From: Granulicella rosea
GTDB taxonomy: Bacteria > Acidobacteriota > Terriglobia > Terriglobales > Acidobacteriaceae
DNA: 64,000 nucleotides
Direction: 5' to 3'
NCBI RefSeq assembly: GCF_900188085.1
Contig: NZ_FZOU01000005.1
Coordinates: 62,001-126,000 of the forward strand
Part shown: piece after piece, positions 1 to 10,483 of the stretch
Layout of the letters: each line of letters starts with the position of its first letter
How positions within the stretch are numbered: position 1 is the stretch's first letter
Program-made: the position numbers and the translations under genes
The notes under the pieces: generated by a model
The model's input: only the letters and a program-made list of their open reading frames with translations
Database searches by the model: none
What the model was told of the DNA's origin: nothing

Positions 1-506
1 TGCTTGTCTGTGGATTCTTCTTCATCGCAACTGGGTGTCATTCCAAACCAGTTGCGTCGTCCTCCGCAGCCAAACCTGACAATTTTCAATCTCCGGCTGC
101 GCCTCGCAATAGGACTCCCGGAGCCCTTCTTGGTGCCTGCGAATCCCGAGATGCGGTGGGATGCATCCTTTTGGGCGTTGATTACGAAAAGGGCGACGGC
201 GTGGATCAAGACGATAAGCAGGCATTCCACTACTTCCGTCAAGCCTGCGACCTCGGGTTGCCGGACGGGTGTTTGAGAACTGGATTCTTCTACGAAACAG
301 GCGCTGGAATGGCTCACAAAGATCAGAAACAGGCAGCTGTTCTGTACCGCTTAGCGTGTGCCGCAGGAAACGCGAATGCCTGTTACTCAGTTGCCGTCCT
401 TCTTCATCAAGGGAATGGCATCCCGAAGGATGACGGAGAAGCGGCCATCTTTTTCGAGAAAGCCTGCTCATTGCACTTCGATACTGCCTGCGGAGTTATC
501 CGCTAG
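1..506 (+). CDS. Cys-rich Sel1/Hcp-like repeat lipoprotein, 5' end cut off
   Basis: The frame is open from the first bases of the window, so the start codon lies upstream. The first residues read as the end of a hydrophobic signal peptide followed by a lipobox, I-A-T-G-C, with the Cys codon at 36-38. After a Ser/Ala/Pro-rich linker come Sel1-like helical repeats (patterns such as YEKGDGVDQDDKQAFHYF and YETGAGMAHKDQKQA). Each repeat carries a Cys-X7-Cys pair (CESRDAVGC, CDLGLPDGC, CAAGNANAC, CSLHFDTAC), which is the arrangement of the Hcp subfamily, where the pairs form disulphides. An exported, lipid-anchored scaffold protein is therefore likely. The partner is unknown. Its base composition is visibly less GC-rich than that of the following genes, which may indicate acquisition. 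Confidence 0.8.
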   Translation, partial: LVCGFFFIATGCHSKPVASSSAAKPDNFQSPAAPRNRTPGALLGACESRDAVGCILLGVDYEKGDGVDQDDKQAFHYFRQACDLGLPDGCLRTGFFYETGAGMAHKDQKQAAVLYRLACAAGNANACYSVAVLLHQGNGIPKDDGEAAIFFEKACSLHFDTACGVIR

Positions 507-729
507 TCCTCAAGAGAGGCTACTTCTTGCAATGCGTTTCTTCAAAGGCCTATACTCCGCAGGGTTTGCACCTTTGGCGGATCATCCATCCGGCCTGATT
601 TGCCAGGGATTTACGATCCTTTTCCTCGTTGGCAGCGTCTCACAGTAGAGCCTGCCGGCCGGCGAAGCGATCAGTATGGCCGGAACAACCAGCGCCCTCT
701 CGACCCCCATGTCGCGGTCGATATATACC

Positions 730-744
730 CAGGGGCGCGCCCTG
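730..744 (+). promoter_or_regulatory. short inverted repeat upstream of glutamate dehydrogenase
   Basis: CAGGG-GCGCG-CCCTG forms a 15-base near-perfect dyad 26 bases before the dehydrogenase start codon. It could be an operator or a leader hairpin. No bound regulator can be named. Confidence 0.25.
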
Positions 745-770
745 TATTTGTAGAAGAAGAAAAGGAACGA

Positions 771-2078
<1,308 letters not shown>

Positions 2079-2116
2079 GCTTTTAATCTTGACACTTCAG
2101 GGGCTGGTTCCGCAGT

Positions 2117-2341
2117 CTACCGGTACCAGCCCGAGGGCCCACCGTACATGGTCGGCGGCGGCACGGCGACGCAGTAGCGCGGCCAACTCAGCAGCGCCCA
2201 CAGCAGCATGGCGATCCAGCCGATGCCGGTCCAGCCGAAGAAGAGGTTGAGCAGCAGGATGCCGGTCACGCCGTGGCCGCGATGCACCGCGACGATGGTA
2301 GGAAGAAAGTAGATGAATCCGAAGAAGAGAAGAGCGAACAT
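2117..2341 (-). CDS. small two-helix membrane protein, superinfection-immunity-like
   Basis: A 74-residue protein with two hydrophobic helices, MFALLFFGFIYFLPTIVAV and a second segment around GILLLNLFFGWTGIGWIAMLLWALL. The tail contains YCVAVPPPTMYGG. The arrangement, with a short basic HRGHG turn and the NLFFGWTGIGW core, matches the small family named after the T4 immunity protein (Imm_superinfect), whose chromosomal members are widespread and of unknown role. ATG 2341 is chosen because GGAGG lies about seven bases upstream; longer in-frame starts lack this and would add an unrelated hydrophilic extension. No phage genes are nearby, so an immunity role is not supported by context. Confidence 0.7.
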   Translation of the reverse strand: MFALLFFGFIYFLPTIVAVHRGHGVTGILLLNLFFGWTGIGWIAMLLWALLSWPRYCVAVPPPTMYGGPSGWYR

Positions 2342-2570
2342 CGGGCGCCTCCAAAGGGCAACATCTATCCATACGCACGTCGCGGTGGGAAGGTTCCGTT
2401 GCGCCGCCCGGTTGGATCGGCATTGTGATTGAGCGCAAGCTCTGCCCAAAGAGCGACTGCGTGAAGTCGGTGAGTTTCCACCTTTCAGGCGGTTTCAAGA
2501 ACAGAAGCGGATTCCCTTCGAGAACGACAAACAAAGGAACGGTCGCCGGCAAATAAGAGCGACGGCGAGG

Positions 2571-3233
2571 CTACGGGCGGGAGGGGTTCTCGATCGGCGG
2601 CTTGGCCTTCCGGCTCAGCACGCTGGTCCGCGTGGTGCGGGCGCGTTCGCTGGCGTGGTCGATCTTCTTCCAGAAGCCGATGAAGTAGTCCACGGCGGAG
2701 ATGATCGAGACGATCGCCATCCAGTAGATCGCCGTGACGGCGATGAAGTGGACGGCGACGATGAAGCCGCCCCAGTTCCAGTAGTCCCAGCGATGCGCCA
2801 GGATGGCGGCGACGACCGAGACGATCTGGATGACGGTCTTCAGCTTGCCGATCTCGCTGGCGTCGATGGTGAAGCCTTCGGATGCGGCGATGGAGCGCAG
2901 GCCCGAGACCAGGAACTCGCGTCCGATGACCAGCACGGCGATCCACGGCGGCACGATGCGCGGGTTATACGCGACCAGGATGATGTACGCGGCCGTGACC
3001 ATCAGCTTGTCGGCCAGTGGATCCAGCAGCATGCCCATGGTGGTGATCTGGTTGCGCCGGCGCGCGAGGTAGCCGTCCAGCCCGTCGGTGATCGAGGCCA
3101 TGATGAAGATGGTGCAGGCCGCGATCTCCTGCGCGCCGTTATGCGCGTCGAAGGGCGAGTGCGGCGAGAGGAACCAGATGAGCAGCGGTACGCTGGCGAT
3201 CCGGCTCATCGTGATGGAGTTGGGCAGGTTCAT
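2571..3233 (-). CDS. pgsA: CDP-diacylglycerol--glycerol-3-phosphate 3-phosphatidyltransferase
   Basis: A 220-residue inner-membrane enzyme that makes phosphatidylglycerol phosphate from CDP-diacylglycerol and glycerol 3-phosphate, the committed step of PG and cardiolipin synthesis. The CDP-alcohol phosphotransferase signature is complete: D50-G, D53-G-Y-L-A-R58, G67, D71 and D75 (D-G-x2-A-R-x8-G-x3-D-x3-D). Several hydrophobic helices follow. MNLPNSITMSR at 3233 is the usual PgsA N-terminus, and an AGAGAG sequence precedes it, so this start is preferred to the longer frame beginning at 3359. The C-terminus ends in a short basic tail. It is divergent from the FG-GAP gene, with 147 bases between them. 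Confidence 0.92.
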   Translation of the reverse strand: MNLPNSITMSRIASVPLLIWFLSPHSPFDAHNGAQEIAACTIFIMASITDGLDGYLARRRNQITTMGMLLDPLADKLMVTAAYIILVAYNPRIVPPWIAVLVIGREFLVSGLRSIAASEGFTIDASEIGKLKTVIQIVSVVAAILAHRWDYWNWGGFIVAVHFIAVTAIYWMAIVSIISAVDYFIGFWKKIDHASERARTTRTSVLSRKAKPPIENPSRP

Positions 3234-3380
3234 CGGCTCTCTCTTCGATTCTACGACCGCGCAGAAGGATGCTGCATAGCATTCTGTCACAGGGAGTGGT
3301 CCGACCGTGCGGCGAAGGCTGCGGATGGCGTGATAGAGTCGTGGTGAATCGACCTCCACGGCCCTGAATTGAGTCTTGCC

Positions 3381-6300
3381 ATGCCGCTTCGCGTCTCCCG
3401 GTTCCTGCTTCTTTTGGCCGCTCTGGCGGCGTCATGGTCGACGAGCGCGCGGGCGCAGACCCAGTTTGCCCAGCCGCAGGTGGTGAAGACCGGCAACTGG
3501 CCGGCGGCTGTCTACGCGGCCGATATGAACGGCGACGGCTTTTCCGATCTTATCTATATCGATCAGGGCGCGACCTCGACGGCCTCCACAACGCATGTCC
3601 TGCTCAACAACGGGAAGGGCGGCTTCAGTGAATCTTCAAGACTTGCCACCACAGGCGTCTCCGTCGCGATCGGCGATCTGACGGGAAACGGTCATATCGA
3701 CATCGGTTGGATTGGCGCGACGCCCTATCAGGCTCCTGGGAGCCCCTATAACGTTACGGTGACCGTTTCCATCGCGCCGGGTCTGGGCGACGGGACCTTT
3801 GGTGCGTTGCAGACCCGCACCACTACTGGCTATGCGCCGAATCTTCCCGATTATCGCTACCTCACGGCTGCGGCCATTCGTCCTCCTCTTCCAAGCGCCA
3901 TTGTGGTCGAAGATGTCGCAAACAACTACCTGGTTGGGTTTCTGGGTACGAACTCCGGCTTTGATGCCGCTCTGCCCGACGGGCCAGGCCCGATTACCGT
4001 TCAATCGCTGTCCGGCAACGGAAAGCTGGATCTCATTGTCAACGGGACATCCGCGCAGATATATCTCAACGCCGATCTGGTGCCCCTGGGATACCCGACG
4101 CTGCCGTCTAAGCGGTTCACCAGTCCATCTGCAATTCGCTCCCTCCTTGTGCAGGAGGTCGACAATGACACCTATCCGGACCTCGTGATCGAAGGCGCAA
4201 ACGGACGCTTCGACATTTACCACGGCAACGGCGACGGCACGTTCTCCACCCAGAGCGAAGGCGGCAGCGGCACGCTGGACGGCACGACCGGCAACGGCGG
4301 CCACCTGATCGGCGAAACGACGCTGGCCAATGGGACGCGGCACAACTTCATCACAGCGACCCCGGCGGGCGTGAGTGTGCTGGTGGGGCAGGGCAACCTG
4401 ACCTATGTGCTGAAGGGCGTCTATAACGCCGGACCGGGGCGCAGTGCGTATGCGCTGGCGGACTTCAACGGCGACGGCAATCTCGACCTCGCAGTCGATT
4501 CGCCTGAGGGCGTCGCGATCCTTTATGGCAATGCGGATGGCAGCTTCCAGAGCTCTCTGGCCTACGCGGCGGGTCAGCCGGCGATCAGCGGCGCGCTGGG
4601 GGCGTTTACGAACAGCGGCAATCTGGACGCTGTTGTGGGGACGCCGCTGCTCACAGCTCAGGTGATGCTGGGCCAGGGCGACGGCAGCTTCGTGCCGTTC
4701 GGCGGTGCTGCTTCTCCGAAGCCGACCATCACGACTACCACGCCCGCTTCCGGCTCGTGGGGTCAGATGCTCACAGGCGACTTCGACGGAGATGGCCGCA
4801 CCGACATCGGCATGACGATCGACGGGCCATCGCAGAATAACGGAAGCCCCGCCCTGCCGTACTTTGCCGGCTCCGGTCTGTGGGTGCAGTACAACCCAGG
4901 CAAGAACAATGGCGACTTCGGCTTCGTGATCGTCATGGCGCCGTATTACAGCGTTTCGACCGGGCCGAACAGCGCGGCTTATCCGTGGTTCGGGACCGGA
5001 GCGGTGGGAGCGTTTGGTGGAAGCGCCGCGGCGAAGAGCATCGCCATCTTGAACGGTGCTCGGCTGCAGGTGCTGAACGGGGCAAACACCACGCCTCCCC
5101 TGGCTCTGTTGCAGGGCTTCGACGACCTGACCGACGGCATCGGTATTGCGTACAACAGCGATGTCCACGCTCACGACCTTACCGTCGCTGGCGACCTGAA
5201 CCACGATGGCGCGGACGACCTCATCGTCCAGCACAACGGCCTGCTGACGGTCTATCTGAGCCTGAAGAACGGCCAGTTCCGGAAGCTGGCGACGACCGTG
5301 CCCGTCGCCGCGTACGTTTCGAGCACCTGGGGCGGCGCCTCGCAGACCTACAACGAACCGGCGTTTCCCGGGTCGATGGCGATCGCGGACCTGAATGGCG
5401 ACGGCTTCGGCGATCTGGTCGTCGCTTACGACGACATGGGAGCGGACCACACGCAGCCCACGGCGAGCCGGCCGAACCATATCCTGATCTGGCTTGGGAA
5501 TGGCGACGGGACATTCAAGGGGCCGGAGACCGTCGTGCCGTCGCGCAACTTCTACCAGATCGCGCTCGCGGACCTGAACGGCGACGGGCATCCGGACCTG
5601 GTGATGCACGACGGCTACGTGCTGTCGGTGCAGTACGGCAAGGGCGACGGCACGTTCGGCGCGGAGACGCATTATCTGGCCGGTATGGGGCTGAACACGA
5701 TCTCCGCCGGCGACCTGAACCACGACGGCAAGGTGGACCTCGTCGTCGCGAACGGCGGCACGTTCTTCGGCAATCCGGTCGCGAATCACGAGGCGCCGGT
5801 CGCGAATCCCGACGTGAACAGCGGCGGCGTCACGGTCCTGCTGAACACGCAGGCCGCGACCCAGCCGGCCGCCAGCGGCAGCATCGTCGCGACGCCCAAT
5901 CCGGTCGCCTGGCAGGGGGCCTTCAACGTCACGATCGCGTTGAACGGGTCGCCCGCGCCGACCGGCACGGTCACCTTCACCATCGACGGCGCCCCCGCGG
6001 GCGGCTCGACCAACGGCGTCTACACGTTGACGAACGGCGCCGTCACGCTCAGCTTCCCGGTCGCTTCATTCTCCGTGCCGTTGACGCCCGGCGCGCACGC
6101 CCTGGCGGCGGTCTACGCGGGCGACGCGAACTATAGCGGCGCGACCCTGACCGGCACGCTGACCGTCGGTCTTGCGCCGACCTCCGTCGTCCTGACCCCC
6201 ACGACCCCGCTGCTGGTCTACTACGGCCAGGGCATCGACGGGCTGTTCGCCATCACCGCAAGCTACCCCACGACCGGGACCTACACCGTCCTCGACAACG

Positions 6301-7664
6301 GCGTCGCCGTGCCGATCTGCACCAACCTACCGGTGAGCATCAACGGCGTGCCGAACGACTGCCCGTATGGCAACCCGGTGCTGCTGGACGCCGGGCCGCA
6401 CTCCTTTTCGGTCGCGTACAACGGCGACTCCGAGAATGCGCCGAGCGTCTCGGCGGCGGTGCCGTACGTGGTGGCGCAGGACTTGACGACGGCCTCGCTC
6501 GCCAGCTCCCTGAACCCCTCGACGGTCGGCCAGACGGTGACTTTTACGGCGACCATGACCGGCAACGCCGCGGTTCCGGCCGGCTCGGTCACGTTCTTCG
6601 ACGGTGCCGCGGCCATCGGGGCGGCGACGCTGAACGCCGCCGGCGTGGCGACTCTGACGACCGGCACGCTCGCCGTCGGCACGCATCCCATCCGGGCGGT
6701 CTACGCGGCGACGACGGACTTCAACGCGGCAAGTTCGACCGTGGTGAGCCAGGTGGTCAATCCGCAGGCCGTGCCGCCGGCGACGCCGCTGACGACGGCG
6801 ATCCAGCTCACCTCCAGCCTGAACCCCGCGCCCGCCGGCTTCGGCCTGATCCTGACCGCGACGGTCGTCAGCTCGGGCAACTTTCCGGTCGTGCCGGCGG
6901 GTTCGGTCAGCTTTCTCGATGGCGGCGCCATCATCGGCACGGGCGTGCTGAACAACCTGGGCGTGGCGACCTTCGCGACCTCCACGCTGGCGGTGGGCAG
7001 ACATGCATTGACGGCGAGTTATGCGGGCGCGACGGGCAGCGGCGGCGGGGTGCCTCCGCCGTCGCCGCCAAAGCCGCCGGTGCCTCCGCGCGCCGCGTAC
7101 GCGAACCCGACGCAGACGCTGCTGCCAAGCGTTTCCCCGGTGCTGACCGAGGTGATTACGACGCCGTTGAAGAGCTATCCGGCGAGCTTCTCGCTCTCGG
7201 TGACGCCGGACCCGGTGTATGTGCCGGCCGGCCAGGACGCGGTGCTGGCGGTCCACGTGTTGGTGGAGGGCAACTTTACCCAGACGATCCAGCTTGGCTG
7301 CACCGGTCTGCCGGCGGAGGCGAGCTGCGTCTTCGTGAACAACACGATCGGGTCAGCCGGCGGCACGACGACGCTCTACGTGTTGCCGCAGGGGCCGCAC
7401 GGCTGTGGCGCCAATGGCGCGCCGTACTACGGTCTGCTGGGCCTCTTCGGGCTGGCGTTTGTGCGAAAGCGCCGGCGGATGGGTCTGCTGCTGGCGGCGG
7501 TCTGCCTCTTCGGGCTGGTAGGGCTTTCGGGTTGCGGCAGCGGCTGCACGGATCTCGGAGTGATTCCGGGCAACTATAACTTCGTCGTGACCGGGACGCC
7601 CAGCGTGGGTCCGGTTACCGGGACGCAGGGCTGGACCGTGGGGATGAAGGTCACGCTGCCGTGA
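3381..7664 (+). CDS. large exported FG-GAP/VCBS beta-propeller protein with Ig-like repeats
   Basis: A 1427-residue exported protein. A signal peptide (MPLRVSRFLLLLAALAASW, ending near SARA) is followed by about eleven FG-GAP/VCBS-type blades carrying Ca-binding-like loops such as DMNGDGFSDL, DFNGDGNLDL, DLNGDGFGDL, DLNGDGHPDL and DLNHDGKVDL, over roughly residues 40-830. Then come at least three bacterial Ig-like repeats (GTVTFTIDG, GSVTFFDGAAAIG, GSVSFLDGGAIIG). A Pro-rich linker leads to a C-terminus with two hydrophobic segments separated by RKRRR (about 1350-1385), then a short Cys-containing tail. Proteins of this build are common and abundant in acidobacterial genomes; the role is probably surface attachment or scaffolding. 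No good Shine-Dalgarno is visible before ATG 3381. Confidence 0.85.
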   Translation: MPLRVSRFLLLLAALAASWSTSARAQTQFAQPQVVKTGNWPAAVYAADMNGDGFSDLIYIDQGATSTASTTHVLLNNGKGGFSESSRLATTGVSVAIGDLTGNGHIDIGWIGATPYQAPGSPYNVTVTVSIAPGLGDGTFGALQTRTTTGYAPNLPDYRYLTAAAIRPPLPSAIVVEDVANNYLVGFLGTNSGFDAALPDGPGPITVQSLSGNGKLDLIVNGTSAQIYLNADLVPLGYPTLPSKRFTSPSAIRSLLVQEVDNDTYPDLVIEGANGRFDIYHGNGDGTFSTQSEGGSGTLDGTTGNGGHLIGETTLANGTRHNFITATPAGVSVLVGQGNLTYVLKGVYNAGPGRSAYALADFNGDGNLDLAVDSPEGVAILYGNADGSFQSSLAYAAGQPAISGALGAFTNSGNLDAVVGTPLLTAQVMLGQGDGSFVPFGGAASPKPTITTTTPASGSWGQMLTGDFDGDGRTDIGMTIDGPSQNNGSPALPYFAGSGLWVQYNPGKNNGDFGFVIVMAPYYSVSTGPNSAAYPWFGTGAVGAFGGSAAAKSIAILNGARLQVLNGANTTPPLALLQGFDDLTDGIGIAYNSDVHAHDLTVAGDLNHDGADDLIVQHNGLLTVYLSLKNGQFRKLATTVPVAAYVSSTWGGASQTYNEPAFPGSMAIADLNGDGFGDLVVAYDDMGADHTQPTASRPNHILIWLGNGDGTFKGPETVVPSRNFYQIALADLNGDGHPDLVMHDGYVLSVQYGKGDGTFGAETHYLAGMGLNTISAGDLNHDGKVDLVVANGGTFFGNPVANHEAPVANPDVNSGGVTVLLNTQAATQPAASGSIVATPNPVAWQGAFNVTIALNGSPAPTGTVTFTIDGAPAGGSTNGVYTLTNGAVTLSFPVASFSVPLTPGAHALAAVYAGDANYSGATLTGTLTVGLAPTSVVLTPTTPLLVYYGQGIDGLFAITASYPTTGTYTVLDNGVAVPICTNLPVSINGVPNDCPYGNPVLLDAGPHSFSVAYNGDSENAPSVSAAVPYVVAQDLTTASLASSLNPSTVGQTVTFTATMTGNAAVPAGSVTFFDGAAAIGAATLNAAGVATLTTGTLAVGTHPIRAVYAATTDFNAASSTVVSQVVNPQAVPPATPLTTAIQLTSSLNPAPAGFGLILTATVVSSGNFPVVPAGSVSFLDGGAIIGTGVLNNLGVATFATSTLAVGRHALTASYAGATGSGGGVPPPSPPKPPVPPRAAYANPTQTLLPSVSPVLTEVITTPLKSYPASFSLSVTPDPVYVPAGQDAVLAVHVLVEGNFTQTIQLGCTGLPAEASCVFVNNTIGSAGGTTTLYVLPQGPHGCGANGAPYYGLLGLFGLAFVRKRRRMGLLLAAVCLFGLVGLSGCGSGCTDLGVIPGNYNFVVTGTPSVGPVTGTQGWTVGMKVTLP

Positions 7665-7698
7665 TATCGGTGGAACGGAAGCATCGAGCCGTTCAGGC

Positions 7699-7720
7699 AC
7701 GGGGTCCGCGGGGACCCCGT
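7699..7720 (+). terminator. GC-rich hairpin after the FG-GAP gene
   Basis: A 9-bp perfect stem (ACGGGGTCC with GGACCCCGT) closes a GCGG loop 35 bases after the stop codon. No run of T follows, so intrinsic termination is uncertain; it may act with Rho or only protect the transcript 3' end. Confidence 0.4.
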
Positions 7721-7911
7721 AAGTGACTGCAGACATTGAGCACATGCCAATGTCTCCGCGAAACTGCATCCGCCAAGGTACGTGGTTACTTAAGAAAATT
7801 CTAATTTTCCTTGCAATTCCGGCATAATTGGAGGTAGTTCCGCCGCCAAGCGCATTTTCCGCAGTATCGAATGATACGATTCGAATCCTTTTCGCGGGTT
7901 CAAGGACATCT

Positions 7912-9591
7912 ATGACTTCACGTCTTGCTTCAATTCTTCGCCTGTCGCTTCGCACTGCATCGGCGCTCCTGCTCCTCCCCGCGCTTATGAGCCAGATCTC
8001 GCTCGGCCAGGCCACGGCAGCCGCCAGCGGAGGGACCACGACCTCGCGCGCGGAGCTCTTCGGCGGCGTCAGCACCTATCGCCCGTTCAATAGCGATATC
8101 GACGAGCGGCCGTATCATGCGATCGGCATCGGCGGCGTCGCCAGCGCGACCGCCTATTTCAACCGCTACCTCGGCTTCCAGGTCGAAGGCAGCATATTCC
8201 CGAAGGGTAACGACGACAACGACTGCGTCTACACCGCGCAGGCGGGTCCCGTCGCGCGCCTGCAGAAGGGCCGCTTCGTGCCCTTTATTCACATCCTTGG
8301 CGGTTCAGCCAAGGAGGGTGGCCCGGTCGCGCAGCCCTGCTCGGTCTGGGGATGGGGACTCACCGGCGGCATAGGTCTGGACTACGTGCTGCCCATCTTC
8401 CACGATCATCTCGCCTTCCGCCCCATCCAGGGCGACTTCACGTACAACCACATCAACAACGGCGTCGATAATCCCGCCACCGCGACCGGCGGTATCGGCG
8501 AGATCTACGCCTATCGCATCTCGAGCGGCTTCGTCCTGCGCGTGGGCAACATGTCGCCTTCGGAGGCGACGACCCTGACCTGCTCGGCGAGCCCGTCGGA
8601 GGTCTATCCCGGCGATCCGGTCACGCTGAGCGCCAATGCGCTCAACCTCGGCAACGCGAAGAATCTGCAGTACCGCTGGTCCTCTTCGACGGTCAAGATC
8701 GCTGGCACGGACGCGACCGAGACGGTCGACACGGCGGGCATCGAGCCCGGTCAGTACAGCGTCGCCGCCAAGCTGGTGCAGGGCAAGAAAGAGCGCCTGC
8801 TCGCAAGCTGCATGGCCGACTTCAAGGTGCTGGACACCGAGCCGCCGGTCGTTACCTGCGCGGCCGATCGCGCGGCCATCAACTCGGGCGATCCGGTCGT
8901 GATCACGACGACCGCGCGCAGCCCGCAGAATCTCGGCCTGACGTATAGCTACAGCACCAGCAACGGACAGATCACCGGCAACGGCGCCACCGCGTCGCTG
9001 ACCACCGCCGGCGTCACGCCCGGCGCCATCACGGTTACCTGCAATGTGCTGGATGCGAAGGGCAAGACGGGCACGGCCACCACGTCAGTCGTGGTCGCGA
9101 CACCCGCTCCGCCGCCGCCCGCGCCCGCCGCGCGCAGCCTCTGCGCGGTTTCGTTCGAACGCGATCGCAAGCGTCCGGTGCGCGTCGACAACGAAGCCAA
9201 GGCCTGCCTGGACGACATCGCGCTGAACCTGGCGCGTGAGACCGGCTCGAAGCTGCTCGTCATCGGCAACCATGAGCCGAAGGAGCCCGCGAACAGCGCT
9301 GCGGCGCGTGCGCTGAACGTCGGCGACTACCTGACCAAGGAGAAGGGGATCGATCCGTCGCGGCTCGACCTGCGCGTCGGCGACGCCGGCACACGCAGCG
9401 TCACCAACACCATCGTCCCGGCCGGGGCCACGCTCGACCCGGGCACGGCGGCGAGCTTCGATGGCTCGACCGTCAAGCGCCACGGCCAGCCCTATGGCAA
9501 GGCCAGGGTCGTCGCGCCGGTTCATCACAAGGCCGTCGCCAAACATCACAAAAAGAAGGTGAAGGCGAAGGATCTGCCGGTCATCCAGTGA
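7912..9591 (+). CDS. OmpA-like outer-membrane protein with N-terminal barrel and Ig-like middle
   Basis: A 559-residue exported protein. The signal peptide ends around ISLGQA. The next roughly 170 residues alternate aromatic and small residues like an 8-stranded porin-type barrel (VEGSIFPKGND, AFRPIQGDFTYNHI). The middle has two similar modules opening with LTCSASPSEVYPGDPVTLSA and VVTCAADRAAINSGDPVVI, each with a Cys-rich Ig-like look. The C-terminal part (from about SLCAVSFERDRKRPVRVD) resembles an OmpA peptidoglycan-binding domain (LLVIGNHEP, AAARALNVGDYL) but lacks the usual Asp of the binding motif. It ends in a His/Lys-rich tail. ATG 7912 is chosen because AAGGA precedes it and a clean signal peptide follows. 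A structural link between outer membrane and wall is inferred. Confidence 0.75.
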   Translation: MTSRLASILRLSLRTASALLLLPALMSQISLGQATAAASGGTTTSRAELFGGVSTYRPFNSDIDERPYHAIGIGGVASATAYFNRYLGFQVEGSIFPKGNDDNDCVYTAQAGPVARLQKGRFVPFIHILGGSAKEGGPVAQPCSVWGWGLTGGIGLDYVLPIFHDHLAFRPIQGDFTYNHINNGVDNPATATGGIGEIYAYRISSGFVLRVGNMSPSEATTLTCSASPSEVYPGDPVTLSANALNLGNAKNLQYRWSSSTVKIAGTDATETVDTAGIEPGQYSVAAKLVQGKKERLLASCMADFKVLDTEPPVVTCAADRAAINSGDPVVITTTARSPQNLGLTYSYSTSNGQITGNGATASLTTAGVTPGAITVTCNVLDAKGKTGTATTSVVVATPAPPPPAPAARSLCAVSFERDRKRPVRVDNEAKACLDDIALNLARETGSKLLVIGNHEPKEPANSAAARALNVGDYLTKEKGIDPSRLDLRVGDAGTRSVTNTIVPAGATLDPGTAASFDGSTVKRHGQPYGKARVVAPVHHKAVAKHHKKKVKAKDLPVIQ

Positions 9592-9606
9592 CTTCAACCG
9601 CATGAC

Positions 9607-9649
9607 AAACAGAAGAGCCGCCTGCATCGACGGGGCGGCTCTTCTGTTT
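9607..9649. terminator. bidirectional terminator hairpin
   Basis: A perfect 16-bp stem (AAACAGAAGAGCCGCC with its complement) encloses an 11-base loop; the stem ends in TTT on the plus strand and TTT on the minus strand. It sits between two convergent genes (ends 9591 and 9695) and can serve both. Confidence 0.85.
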
Positions 9650-9694
9650 CCAGTTTGTGGTCCTCGCGGAGAATCTGTATCTCGTTCCTGCGGA

Positions 9695-10426
9695 CTACCC
9701 CAGAAATGCGGAATGCTCCTCCGGCAGATGCAGCCGAAGCTCCGACACGCCCGTGATTCGCACGGCGTAGCCGCCGTCGACCAGCACTAGATCGCCCTGC
9801 GCGACGGTTCTGCCGCCAGCCTCGATGGTCACGGGTGACGCTACCAGCCGGTCCAGCACGATGATGTCGCCCACGCAGAAGCCCAGCACGTCCCGCATCG
9901 GCAGGTTGGTGCGGCCGAAGCACAGCGACGGCGTCACCTCGATGTCTTCGAGGGTACAGTTTCCGTCGCCCTTCGTGGCCGCGCCGGCGTCCGTCCTGGG
10001 TGTGGCGGCGGGGCGCGAAGGCTCGTTGAAGCTGTTGATCCGTACGCCCAGCTTGTCGCCGACCGGCTCCATCTCGACGCTGGCCAGAAAGATATCCTCG
10101 ACGATCAGCGGGATATCGTGCGTCGCGGGCCACTGGGCCTCGAGCACCGCGCCGACCTTGATTCCGACCAGCGACTGCAACGACATGGAGGGCATCTGCA
10201 CCGTCACGGTCAGGTGCGTGACGATATCGAGGCAGGCGTCCCAGCGCTCGCGCGCCATGTACCGCGCGGCCATCGCGCCATACTGCCCGGCGCCGATCTC
10301 CTGCCGCTCCAGGCCGGAACCGATTCCTGGCGGCATTCCGTTTGGCGTCGCCGGCAACTCCGTCGTCATTGCGCTCACATGGTCTCCCTTGCCGGCGCCG
10401 TTCGTCGGGCCGGTATGAGTAGCCAT
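9695..10426 (-). CDS. fliN: FliN/SctQ-like flagellar motor switch protein with two SpoA-like halves
   Basis: A 243-residue cytoplasmic protein. The C-terminal third (LPMRDVLGFCVGDIIVLDR to GGYAVRITGV) is a clear SpoA domain of the FliN type, the C-ring component that sets rotation direction. The middle (LTVTVQMPSMSLQSLVGIKVG to VGDKLGVRINSF) looks like a second, more diverged SpoA domain. An acidic, Pro-rich linker joins the two. FliN normally has one SpoA domain; two in tandem are more typical of FliM C-termini or SctQ/HrcQ proteins. It lies 57 bases downstream of the CheX-like gene in the same direction, so co-transcription is likely. The start at 10426 has GAGG close upstream; ATG 10369 is an alternative. 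Confidence 0.75.
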   Translation of the reverse strand: MATHTGPTNGAGKGDHVSAMTTELPATPNGMPPGIGSGLERQEIGAGQYGAMAARYMARERWDACLDIVTHLTVTVQMPSMSLQSLVGIKVGAVLEAQWPATHDIPLIVEDIFLASVEMEPVGDKLGVRINSFNEPSRPAATPRTDAGAATKGDGNCTLEDIEVTPSLCFGRTNLPMRDVLGFCVGDIIVLDRLVASPVTIEAGGRTVAQGDLVLVDGGYAVRITGVSELRLHLPEEHSAFLG

Positions 10427-10483
10427 GCACCTCGCGGACCAACGCGCGGCGGCACGCATGAGAGTCGGCTCATGCGTGCGTTC

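Noticed and set aside
2117..2341. Prophage remnant, because of the superinfection-immunity-like protein.
   Set aside because: No integrase, phage structural gene or attachment repeat is nearby, and this small family is common in chromosomes.
3636..5789. A minus-strand open frame of 717 codons opposite the FG-GAP gene.
   Set aside because: Repetitive Asp/Asn codons on the plus strand produce an open antisense frame; the translation is Val/Arg-rich and unlike any protein.
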